Shown here one piece after another: positions 41,643 to 48,302 of a DNA stretch of 48,302 bases (position 1 is the stretch's first letter; each line of letters begins with the position of its first letter). The stretch covers positions 131,436 through 179,737 of the forward strand of contig NZ_JADEWR010000005.1 in assembly GCF_015207525.1 (NCBI RefSeq), written 5' to 3'. The notes beneath the pieces were generated by a model, which ran no database searches, was not told the origin of the DNA, and worked only from the letters and a program-made list of their open reading frames with translations. A program made the position numbers and the translations under genes. This stretch comes from Nodosilinea sp. LEGE 06152 (GTDB lineage Bacteria; Cyanobacteriota; Cyanobacteriia; Phormidesmidales; Phormidesmidaceae).

Positions 41643-43736
41643 ATGGAACACTCAACCCAACCATTTGCAGTCCCGCGCCCAGGGGCGATCGGCCATCGTC
41701 TGGGAGGCTGGGCCGGAGCTGGCCTGATCGTGTCTACCCTGCTAATCATCAGCCCTGCTGCGCGAGCAGAAACCCTGGCGGCCTGGCAGTTTGATCCCTC
41801 TACCCAACAGCTGACCCTGACGCTGCCCAGCGGTATTACGCCTCAGTACAGGGTTGAAGCCAACCCGGCCCGCATTGTGCTTACGCTGCCTCAAACCCAG
41901 TTGGGGGCAGTAGCGACTCAGCAAACCTACAGCGGAGCCGTAAGCCAGGTGAGCCTCAGTCAGGTCAACGATGCCACGGTGGTCGTGCTCGATCTGGCCG
42001 CCGATACGGTGCTGGCAGCGGATGGGGCCAGCCTGATATCCATCGCCGCTGGTGAGCAAACCCGCTGGGTGCTCACCGCCCTTGCCGCTCCAGGTGGTGC
42101 CCCTACGGCAGCGGTACCCGATAGCACCTCGGTATCGGGCAATGCTCCAGTACCCGGCAGTAGTCAAATGATCGTAGAACTGCCGGTAATTCCGGGCAAT
42201 AACCCTCAGCTGGGCTTTCCAGAGGCCGGTACCGGGCGGCTCAGCACATCGGCCGCCAACCTGATGCTGCCCAGCGATATCAATAGCTTGACAAACCTGC
42301 CCGAAACCCTGCCCGTCGATCCGTTTAATTTGGGGCAGCCAGGGGAGCAGGTCTCGGTACCGAGCCTGGCCGAACTTGATGCCGTGGTTGGCCCTGTTGC
42401 CGTTGCACCTCAGGCGGCAAACCCCACCTCGTTAGAACCCCCTACCAGCGAAGCGGCACAGCCGGGCGCGATCGCCACGGCACCTACCCCTACCGCCGCT
42501 GGGGCCAGCCCGGTGCTGACCCTCGAGCCACCTGCTGCCCCCGGCACAGCGACAGCCCCCGCACCTGCCGTAGCTACTCCGTCTCAACCCGAGGTAGCAA
42601 CCTTACCGGCCGCGCCACCCGCCCCCGAACCTGAGGCCTTACCGGCGATCGACAGCGAAACCAGCGGCGTTCCCATCGCGGTTACGCCGCCGGAGCTGCC
42701 AACCCCAGCACAACCCGTGGTTCCAGCACAACCCGTCGCACAGCCAGAGGCAATCGCGGTTGTTCCACCTGAGGCTCCACCGGCCACCGCTCCTTCGACC
42801 GCAGCTCCTGCGGCCACAGAGCCCTTGGTTACAGCTCCCGAAACCGCTGCCGCCGCTGAGGCCAGGAGTGCGGCTGGGGCCATCGCGGCCGAACCTCCGG
42901 TGCTGCCCAATTCGGCGGCTGATGGTGCGATCGCAACTCAGCCCGATGCCATTAGCCAGGAGCCGCCGCCCGTGGCTACAGTCCCCGTTGAGATGGCCCA
43001 AACTGACCCCAACCTGCTGACCGTTCCCACAGCGCCCACAACGACCAGCCAGGGCAGCGTAGTCCCCCCCGAAAGCCCAGTCATGCTTGCCGCCGCCGGA
43101 GAGCCAATTTTGTTTGGTAGTCCATTGCCCGATAGTGGTGACCAGGCGGCTTTGCCCAGCGTAATTAACCCCACCCCCGCTGAGCCCCCGCTCTCCCCCG
43201 ATACCCTGGTGGCCGCAGGCACTGTTTTGGAACTGCGCTACGTGGGCAACGAACCCCTCGATCTAAACATCAGCTCTAGCCAAAACCAGGTGCTGCTGCT
43301 GGCCCACGATATTCGCGACCCCATCACCAACGGCATCGTCGCCCCAGCCGGAAGCCAGCTAATTGGCCAGTTTGAACCCACACCCCAAGGTCAGCGCTGG
43401 GTTAGCAAAATGCTAATTTCTCCAGCCGGGCAGCGGGTAGACTTTGCCAGCACCACCGAGTACATGGTGGGCAGCCCCGATATCAGTAGCCCCCGTTTAG
43501 CCGCTGGAGCTGGTCTGGGTGCTCTAGCCCTCATGCTGGTGACCAGCTTTAGCGGCATTGGCCTGCTCGGCGGTGCCCTGATTGGCGCAACAACTGCAGT
43601 GGGTACCTCGCCCCAAACCGTTGTCATTGAGCCCAACCAGATTATTCAGGTACAGGTGATTCAAGATGTGCCCCGTGCCATTCCCATTGCGGCTGCCCCC
43701 GAGCAGAGCCGCGAGTGGGGCGCTGGCGGCTGGTAG
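41643..43736 (+). CDS. AMIN-domain envelope protein with long Ala/Pro-rich linker
   Basis: This is a 697-residue exported protein. A signal peptide (about 22-43, ending SPAARA) is followed by an AMIN-type beta domain (about 45-145, LAAWQFDPSTQQLTLTLPSG and RIVLTLPQTQLG), as found in PilQ and AmiC where it targets periplasmic polymers. Residues about 150-515 are low-complexity Ala/Pro/Thr/Glu-rich. The C-terminal 180 residues are folded-like (GTVLELRYVGNEPLDLNISS, APAGSQLIGQFEPTPQGQRW) with a glycine-rich hydrophobic segment (GLGALALMLVTSFSGIG). GAGGGAGACACAACCC precedes the ATG. The C-terminal part loosely resembles TrbI/VirB10-like beta folds, which I cannot confirm. Confidence 0.8.
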   Translation: MEHSTQPFAVPRPGAIGHRLGGWAGAGLIVSTLLIISPAARAETLAAWQFDPSTQQLTLTLPSGITPQYRVEANPARIVLTLPQTQLGAVATQQTYSGAVSQVSLSQVNDATVVVLDLAADTVLAADGASLISIAAGEQTRWVLTALAAPGGAPTAAVPDSTSVSGNAPVPGSSQMIVELPVIPGNNPQLGFPEAGTGRLSTSAANLMLPSDINSLTNLPETLPVDPFNLGQPGEQVSVPSLAELDAVVGPVAVAPQAANPTSLEPPTSEAAQPGAIATAPTPTAAGASPVLTLEPPAAPGTATAPAPAVATPSQPEVATLPAAPPAPEPEALPAIDSETSGVPIAVTPPELPTPAQPVVPAQPVAQPEAIAVVPPEAPPATAPSTAAPAATEPLVTAPETAAAAEARSAAGAIAAEPPVLPNSAADGAIATQPDAISQEPPPVATVPVEMAQTDPNLLTVPTAPTTTSQGSVVPPESPVMLAAAGEPILFGSPLPDSGDQAALPSVINPTPAEPPLSPDTLVAAGTVLELRYVGNEPLDLNISSSQNQVLLLAHDIRDPITNGIVAPAGSQLIGQFEPTPQGQRWVSKMLISPAGQRVDFASTTEYMVGSPDISSPRLAAGAGLGALALMLVTSFSGIGLLGGALIGATTAVGTSPQTVVIEPNQIIQVQVIQDVPRAIPIAAAPEQSREWGAGGW

Positions 43737-43740
43737 GCGA

Positions 43741-43769
43741 GGGAATGGGTGGGCGAGTAGGCGGGTGGG
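43741..43769 (+). repeat. G-rich tract at convergent junction
   Basis: Five GGG runs occur within 29 bases (43741, 43747, 43751, 43763 and 43767), a few bases after the AMIN-gene stop and before the convergent DUF1824 gene. It resembles the tract at 29482-29501 in position and GGGTGGG wording. Confidence 0.55.
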
Positions 43770-43816
43770 TATCGTTGCGGCGATGCCTGCCTGTCTTAGC
43801 CCGTTTGCCCTGAGCT

Positions 43817-44260
43817 TTACAGCTCTTTGTGCTCGATGAATAGATCGAACGGGAAGGGACCGTAGGTACCCGATACCTCAGCCACCTCAGGGTCTGAGGT
43901 ATGAAATGTAACGAGCACTCCCCGCGACAGGCCGCTGTAGTCGTCTAAATACCAGGCTCCCTTGAGGGTATTGAACTTGAGATAGACCGCTCCCTCACGG
44001 GCCGGCAAGTCGAGGTTGACAGAGACCCCCAGGGCCATCAAAAAGGCCTGCAGCGCCTGCTGCCCCTCGGCCAGGGTACTGGCACAAATGCCCAGAGTTT
44101 GATAGTCAGACCATTCGTTAAAGCGGCCTAGGTCAGCTCGCACCTGGGTCGCTTCGGCATCGCTGAGAGCGGGTGGGGTCGTAAGGCAGCTAAACCGGTT
44201 CAGCCGCTGGCGAATGGCCGCGATGTCGGCGGCGGCAGGGAAGGAAGATGAGGTCGTCAT
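43817..44260 (-). CDS. DUF1824 family protein
   Basis: This is a 147-residue cyanobacterial protein of unknown function. Family-type features are IRQRLNRFSCLTTPPALSD, VRADLGRFNEWSDYQTLGIC, LNLDLPAREGAVYLKFNT-like strands, GAWYLDDYSGLSRGVLVTFH and YGPFPFDLFIEHKEL at the end. It is soluble, without a signal. It is divergent from radC, 96 bases apart. Confidence 0.82.
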   Translation of the reverse strand: MTTSSSFPAAADIAAIRQRLNRFSCLTTPPALSDAEATQVRADLGRFNEWSDYQTLGICASTLAEGQQALQAFLMALGVSVNLDLPAREGAVYLKFNTLKGAWYLDDYSGLSRGVLVTFHTSDPEVAEVSGTYGPFPFDLFIEHKEL

Positions 44261-44356
44261 AGTTCGTTCTTGATAGTCGGTTGGAGGGGTGAATCACCCC
44301 AAGCCGTTTGGGCTTACTAGCAGTGGGCCTCTGGCCCAGCTATCAGAGGTGCCACC

Positions 44357-45088
44357 ATGACCTACCATGTTCGCATGCTAGACATGCCGTCTAGCGATCG
44401 CCCGCGCGAACGGCTGCTGTCCTACGGGGCCAAAAGTCTCTCGACCGCAGAGCTACTGGCCATTTTGCTGGGCACCGGCCAGGGGCCTGGCAAGCTGTCG
44501 GCGGTGGGGCTAGGCCAGCTCATTCTGCAAGAGGTGGGGCAAAACCAGCGCGACCCGCTGACCTCGCTGCGCGATATTGCCGCCCACGACCTGACCACGA
44601 TCGACGGCGTCGGCCCGGCCAAAGCCACCACCATCCTAGCCGCCATTGAACTGGGCAAACGGGTGCTGCAGGCGATTCCGCCTGAGAAAACCGTGGTCGA
44701 TGATCCGGCGATCGCCGCCGCCGCCCTCAGCCATGAACTCATGTGGCAAGCCCAAGAGCGCTTTGCCGTGGTGCTGCTCGACGTGCGTCACCGCCTGCTG
44801 GGTACTAAGGTAATTACCATCGGCACCGCCACCGAAACCCTGGCCCACCCCAGAGATATCTTCAAAACCGTGATTCGCCACGGCGCTGTACGCTGCATCG
44901 TGGCGCACAATCACCCTTCTGGCAATCTCGAACCATCTCCCGATGATCTGGCCCTCACCCGACAGCTTTTGCAGGGGGCACAAATTCTGGCTGTGCCAGT
45001 GCTCGATCACCTGATCATTGGCAACGGCGACTTTCGCAGCCTGCGCCAAACCACTCAGCTTTGGCAGGAAACACCCCAGGGGGCGTAG
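44357..45088 (+). CDS. radC: RadC family JAB-domain protein
   Basis: This is a 243-residue member of the RadC family, historically tied to DNA repair though its role is disputed. The N-terminal helix-hairpin-helix part contains [15 protein letters not shown] and [21 protein letters not shown]. The C-terminal JAB/MPN metalloprotease-like domain has [18 protein letters not shown] and the zinc motif [17 protein letters not shown] (HxH plus Ser and Asp). It is full length, with ATG at 44357. A MITE-like element begins one base after its stop codon. Confidence 0.92.
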   Translation: MTYHVRMLDMPSSDRPRERLLSYGAKSLSTAELLAILLGTGQGPGKLSAVGLGQLILQEVGQNQRDPLTSLRDIAAHDLTTIDGVGPAKATTILAAIELGKRVLQAIPPEKTVVDDPAIAAAALSHELMWQAQERFAVVLLDVRHRLLGTKVITIGTATETLAHPRDIFKTVIRHGAVRCIVAHNHPSGNLEPSPDDLALTRQLLQGAQILAVPVLDHLIIGNGDFRSLRQTTQLWQETPQGA

Positions 45089-45089
45089 C

Positions 45090-45180
45090 GTAAATGTCCT
45101 AAAAACAAGAGCGTTCAGTTGGTAGGAGTATTACAGTACAGTGCTCCTACGGCAAATCTGTCCTGAGCGTGGACATTTAC
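45090..45180. repeat. 91-bp MITE-like inverted-repeat element
   Basis: The ends GTAAATGTCC (45090-45099) and GGACATTTAC (45171-45180) are perfect 10-bp inverted repeats, and inner GTAGGAG (45122-45128) and CTCCTAC (45144-45150) form a second arm. The left end contains GTCCTAA, the inverse of the TTAGGAC heptamer seen in the other repeats. It starts one base after the radC stop. It could alternatively be read as a large transcript-end hairpin, but the T-run is missing. Confidence 0.55.
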
Positions 45181-45216
45181 AATCTCGTCTTCGTCGGTTC
45201 ACCGTTACCCGTCAAC

Positions 45217-45263
45217 AAAAAAGGGAAAGGTACGAGGTCTGCGAGAGCCCTGGCACCTTCCCC
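45217..45263 (-). terminator. Terminator of the acidic-protein gene
   Basis: On the minus strand GGGGAAGGTGCC pairs imperfectly with GTACCTTTCCC around a long loop and is followed by TTTTTT (complement of 45217-45222). It lies 28 bases past the stop codon of the gene at 45291. Confidence 0.65.
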
Positions 45264-45290
45264 TAATCGCTATCCGTCACTCCCTATGGC

Positions 45291-46418
45291 TTAGATCAGC
45301 TCGGCCACAGGGGTTTCCAACGCCGGGGTTAGGGTAGTCAGATCAAAGCTATCGTTGATGTCGCCCAGAGGAGTGGTCAGCGACGCAGTGGCGATGCCGT
45401 TGCCGATGTCAACAGACCCATCGATACCGGCGAAGAAGTTAGCTCCCTGGCTGGTGAAGGCTACCACATCAAAGCTGGTTTCAAACAGCCCGAGGGGGCC
45501 GGCGACAGTGGCATCTAGAATGCCGTTGGTAAGGGTGCCGGTGCCCTCAAGGTCTTGCACAAACCCGGCAACGTATTCGCTGGCCAAGGGACCAATTTCA
45601 ATGTCGGTGGCCACCGGCAGGTTGAGGCCCGAACCAATGGGCAATGTGGCCGCCAGGTCAGCGAACCCATCGGCGAAAGTCAGCTCACCGCTCAGCGCTG
45701 AGATCGGCACTGATAGATCGCCAAACGGCCCCAGGGAAGCCACAATGTTGCCGCTGTTGAAGTCGACTGCGCCAGTGATGTCACCTAGGACAGGTACCGG
45801 GGCTGTAAAGGGAAAAATTGCATCGTCCTGGAAGTCAATGTCGGCCACGAGTTGACCAAAGGGCGTCGCCAAATCGAGATTGAGATCCCCCCCGGCGATA
45901 TCGATGGTGCCGCTGATTGAGCCCAAGGCCGTGGTCAGATCGAGGGCAAAGGCACCATTAGACAACGGCACCGTGGCATCGATCGCGTTGACGGCACTCA
46001 GCACCAGGGCGCTGGCAGCGGCGGATAGGTCAAACCCTGACAGAGCAGCTGTTTCGCCATCGGTGGCGATCGCGGCCTCTAAAATGCCTCCGGACAGGGT
46101 TACGGTACCGTCAGACACCGCAGCCAGATCGGCGTAGATTCGCAGGGTGGCAGGGGCATCGAAGCTGCCGGTCAAAGCCGTATCGTCGGCCAGCAGCAGG
46201 TTGACCTCAAATAGGCCGTCATCGACCAATACCTGACCACTGGCAGCGGGCAGATCATCGGCAAAGTTCGCCACCAGGTCAGCAAAGCTAGGGTCAAAAG
46301 CCGCCAGCAAACTCAACACGCTGTTGCTGCTGAGAAAGGCTTCGTCCGGAATCAGGTCAACGGTGGCGGCTTCTTCGTTAAAAAGATCTTGGTTGGGCGA
46401 TAAATCGGTAAAAGACAT
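45291..46418 (-). CDS. Acidic, lysine-free repeat protein of unknown function
   Basis: The 375-residue product contains by count 40 Asp and 13 Glu but no Lys, His or Cys and only one Arg. After a 60-residue N-terminus (MSFTDLSPNQDLFNEEAATV), it consists of about seven to eight degenerate repeats of roughly 35-47 residues with pattern G-(T/S)-(V/I)-D-hydrophobic, G-(I/L)-x-A, then a (P/A)-(F/L)-G-(D/Q/L) turn, e.g. GSISGTIDIAGGDLNLDLAT, and near the end IGNGIATASLTTPLGDIND. This suggests stacked beta strands or a beta-solenoid. No signal peptide is seen; type I secretion is possible but no transporter adjoins. ATG 46418 has AAGGG 8 bases upstream. I recognise no family. Confidence 0.8.
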   Translation of the reverse strand: MSFTDLSPNQDLFNEEAATVDLIPDEAFLSSNSVLSLLAAFDPSFADLVANFADDLPAASGQVLVDDGLFEVNLLLADDTALTGSFDAPATLRIYADLAAVSDGTVTLSGGILEAAIATDGETAALSGFDLSAAASALVLSAVNAIDATVPLSNGAFALDLTTALGSISGTIDIAGGDLNLDLATPFGQLVADIDFQDDAIFPFTAPVPVLGDITGAVDFNSGNIVASLGPFGDLSVPISALSGELTFADGFADLAATLPIGSGLNLPVATDIEIGPLASEYVAGFVQDLEGTGTLTNGILDATVAGPLGLFETSFDVVAFTSQGANFFAGIDGSVDIGNGIATASLTTPLGDINDSFDLTTLTPALETPVAELI

Positions 46419-46459
46419 AGGGAACACCCTTGCTTTCCTTTAGATAAACATCGGCGACA

Positions 46460-46483
46460 AAATAGTTTGTCAAATAGTCTGTC
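46460..46483 (-). promoter_or_regulatory. Tandem 12-bp repeat with TTGACA in the acidic gene promoter
   Basis: AAATAGTTTGTC and AAATAGTCTGTC are adjacent (46460-46471 and 46472-46483), 42-65 bases upstream of the ATG at 46418. On the minus strand the overlap reads TTGACA (46468-46473), a perfect -35-like hexamer with a weak TGTTTA -10 candidate 17 bases further. It could be a regulator site overlapping the promoter. Confidence 0.35.
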
Positions 46484-46628
46484 GCGGGCGGCGCTGAGCC
46501 ACCCTTTGGTCTGCAATGCTCCGCTCGGTATTGTGCCACAGGAATTTAGCAGTGCCTAGGAAAATTTTGCGCGATCGCAGCCTTAGTCACTCCGGATCCC
46601 TATGCCCCACCATCGTCCCAAAAGCTTG

Positions 46629-47225
46629 TTACAGGCCAGTTGCAGGTGGCTTTGATCCCCAAACGGGCTTGGCCAGTCGTGCCCAACCGCCCAAACCGTA
46701 CACCCACACCAGCACGACAGCCCAGTGTATTAGCACCACCAGCCAGAGCGAGCCGGTGAGCCAGTACGCGCCGGTCAGCACCAGCCCTAGCCAGCCTGCC
46801 AACGCCAAAAAGCGAGGGTCAGAGAGCCCCGCCCCTGCCCCTCTGTAAACAATTTGGTCTAGCGCTACGTGGTACAAAACAAAGGCCACCAAGCTGACGC
46901 TACCCCACAGCAGCCAGCGCGCCTCAGAGACTCCTTCAGCTGGATGGGGCAGCAGCAGCACTCGAAAAATCGTTTCTTCGACCAGGGCGGGCGCAATAAG
47001 GCGGCGCAGCATATCTAGCCCCAGGCTCAGCGGGCTAACGGCGGCGCGTTGTCGCACCAAAAACCCAGTCCTAAGGCCAATGGGCAGCGCTACCAGGCCG
47101 TAGAGCGCGATCGCCCCCAGACCCAGCAACCCCATCGGCCAGCTCAGCCCGGTAGCAAAGGCTGACAGCAAACGCTGGGTAATCAGGTCTACGATCGGAA
47201 CAGCAGAGCTTGTCACAATCAGCAT
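46629..47225 (-). CDS. CPBP-family intramembrane protease (Rce1/CAAX-like)
   Basis: This is a membrane protein of about 199 residues with the CPBP catalytic layout: PALVEETIFRVLLLP (Glu83-Glu84 and Arg88), FVLYHVALD with a conserved His in the second motif, and VVLIHWAVVLVWVYGLGG with the third His. Five to six hydrophobic helices are present. Bacterial members cleave membrane substrates or act in bacteriocin immunity; substrates here are unknown. The ATG at 47225 follows the serine-hydrolase stop by 4 bases, indicating co-transcription. An AGGAGA just upstream is badly spaced for it and would better suit a GTG at 47216. Confidence 0.82.
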   Translation of the reverse strand: MLIVTSSAVPIVDLITQRLLSAFATGLSWPMGLLGLGAIALYGLVALPIGLRTGFLVRQRAAVSPLSLGLDMLRRLIAPALVEETIFRVLLLPHPAEGVSEARWLLWGSVSLVAFVLYHVALDQIVYRGAGAGLSDPRFLALAGWLGLVLTGAYWLTGSLWLVVLIHWAVVLVWVYGLGGWARLAKPVWGSKPPATGL

Positions 47226-47229
47226 TCTC

Positions 47230-48302
47230 CTATCGCCTCCGCAGTCCCGCCACGATCGCATTGACGATCACCGCATCGTTCCAGGCTGGGGGGTCTTCAC
47301 CAATGCGCACAATTACCAGTTCCTCAGAGGGAATCACGTAGACCCGCTGGTGGTGGCGACCATCTAGATAAAACGTGTCGGCAGCGGCAAAGGGGGCCGA
47401 CGAGGCCTGGTTCACCTGGGGATAGTCGGCGGTCCGCGCCTTTAGCCAGATGTGCATACCAAAGGTTGGCTCCAGCGGTGACTCCCGCCGCATCTGCCCA
47501 ATCCAGCCCTGCGGAATCACTTGGGTACCGCTGACCTGGCCATCGTGCAGGAGCATTTGCCCCAGCCGTACCCAGTCGGGAGCAGTGGCAAAGAAGCAGC
47601 AGAAGGGTTTGGCATGGCCACCGGGGCGATCGAGCCAGAGAAAGCCATCCCCTGCCCCCAGCGGTCGCCACAGCCGGCTGCTCAGGTAGTCACCAAAAGA
47701 TTCTCCCGTGGCCCGCTCCAGCACCAGACTGAGCAGTTGCGAGTTGATGTTGTTGTAGTCGAAAGCCTCGCCTGATTTACCTTCCAGCGGAATGCTCAGG
47801 GCCAGCTTTTGGGTATCGGAGCCGCCGTAGAGCTTCACCAGATCGGATCGCAGAGTGTCGGTGCGATCGTCGTTGCGCAGGCCCGACTGCATGTAGAGCA
47901 AGTCGGCGATGGTGATGTCGCCCCTGGGGTCGTTGGCCCATTCGGGCAGGTAAGTGCCGACAGGGTCTTGAATTGAGCCAATGTGCCCTTCGTCGATCGC
48001 AACGCCAATCAGCAGCGACAGCAGGGTTTTCACCATCGACATGGAGTTGACCAGAGCGTCGGCGGTGTGGCCCTGCCAGTACTGCTCGACCACCAGGCGA
48101 TCGCGGTGCATGACCAGCAGCGCCACGGAGTTCTGCGCCTCGGCGAAGTCCAGCGCCGTCTGTAGGGCATCTGGGGAAATTTCAGTCGTTTCAGCCTTCA
48201 CCAGCGGTGGAGACTGAAGGCCGATGCCCGCAACCTTTTGCTGGGGCTGGTACCAGTCTGCTGAGGTGATGGGGCGATCGGGGTAGGTGAGCGATCGCGC
48301 CC
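47230..48302 (-). CDS. Beta-lactamase-family serine hydrolase, 5' end beyond window
   Basis: This class C beta-lactamase/penicillin-binding-like serine hydrolase has SMVK as the SxxK active site (NSMSMVKTLLSLLIGVAIDE) and YNN in FDYNNINSQLLSLVLERATG; RVYVIPSEELVIVRIGEDPP lies near the C-terminus. A GTG at 48201 could start a 323-residue protein, but the frame stays open to the window end with sensible sequence (DRPITSADWYQPQQKVAGIG), so the true start probably lies outside. Substrates of such enzymes vary (peptides, esters). It precedes the CPBP gene closely. Confidence 0.85.
   Translation of the reverse strand, partial: ARSLTYPDRPITSADWYQPQQKVAGIGLQSPPLVKAETTEISPDALQTALDFAEAQNSVALLVMHRDRLVVEQYWQGHTADALVNSMSMVKTLLSLLIGVAIDEGHIGSIQDPVGTYLPEWANDPRGDITIADLLYMQSGLRNDDRTDTLRSDLVKLYGGSDTQKLALSIPLEGKSGEAFDYNNINSQLLSLVLERATGESFGDYLSSRLWRPLGAGDGFLWLDRPGGHAKPFCCFFATAPDWVRLGQMLLHDGQVSGTQVIPQGWIGQMRRESPLEPTFGMHIWLKARTADYPQVNQASSAPFAAADTFYLDGRHHQRVYVIPSEELVIVRIGEDPPAWNDAVIVNAIVAGLRRR

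Noticed and set aside
42584..43001. Gly/Ala-rich minus-strand frames inside the AMIN gene
   Set aside because: They are the antisense of the Ala/Pro-rich linker; low-complexity coding DNA gives long open antisense frames.
1..48302. CRISPR array, prophage or biosynthetic gene cluster
   Set aside because: No regularly spaced direct repeats, no phage structural or integrase genes and no clustered synthases were seen.

Overview
The window is chromosomal DNA from a cyanobacterium. The octamer GCGATCGC (HIP1) is scattered throughout, the first gene is the start of photosystem II psbD, and there are many cyanobacterium-restricted families (UPF0367, DUF1818, DUF1824, DUF1350, COP23, AMIN-domain, A-type flavodiiron protein, TrxY, FdC2, SigF). 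The moderately GC-rich, HIP1-rich sequence with CHASE2-GGDEF-EAL, DUF928-like and WG-repeat genes suggests a filamentous Leptolyngbya/Nodosilinea-like lineage; that placement is inference. I see no prophage, CRISPR array, rRNA operon or intact insertion sequence.

Layout. 1-2.7 kb: psbD start (minus, cut by the edge), UPF0367, an ECF-type ATPase, rpoZ-DUF1818, tRNA-Pro. 3-5.5 kb: sigF, a HAD phosphatase-like gene, then a decayed stretch with a short repeat and a broken nitroreductase. 5.6-8.2 kb (minus): trxY-folK-nudix operon and a serine-less alpha/beta hydrolase. 8.3-14.8 kb (plus): DUF1350, an RsbW-like ATPase, the phytyl-phosphate kinase family gene, a DUF928-like mini-gene, a second repeat copy, a large c-di-GMP protein and a TrxC-type thioredoxin. 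15-24 kb: ribD, a sugar aminotransferase, an ABC1 kinase, a PAS histidine kinase divergent from a coiled-coil/DMT fusion, tRNA-Ser. 24-29.5 kb: FdC2 ferredoxin, inositol monophosphatase-like gene, DnaJ-TPR, hisZ, a bacterial-type ferredoxin, a HAMP histidine kinase. 29.5-34.8 kb (minus): menD-menF and a flavodiiron protein. 35-39.6 kb: WecG-type glycosyltransferase, DEDDh exonuclease, WG-repeat lipoprotein, a degenerate alpha/beta hydrolase. 40-48.3 kb: COP23, AMIN protein, DUF1824, radC, a 91-bp MITE-like element, an almost base-free acidic repeat protein, a CPBP protease and a serine hydrolase cut by the right edge.

Functional links. MenF and MenD start the naphthoquinone head group (phylloquinone for photosystem I), and the DUF92/VTE6-type kinase provides phytyl-diphosphate for the tail. 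The two thioredoxins, two ferredoxins and the flavodiiron protein are electron-transfer partners of photosynthesis. Most of the window is housekeeping.

The least explained items are the acidic, lysine-free repeat protein (45.3-46.4 kb), a family of short inverted-repeat elements sharing the heptamer TTAGGAC, two alpha/beta hydrolases that lack complementary parts of the catalytic triad, and G-rich tracts directly after stop codons at two convergent gene junctions. I did not find a clear new multi-gene defence or biosynthetic system.
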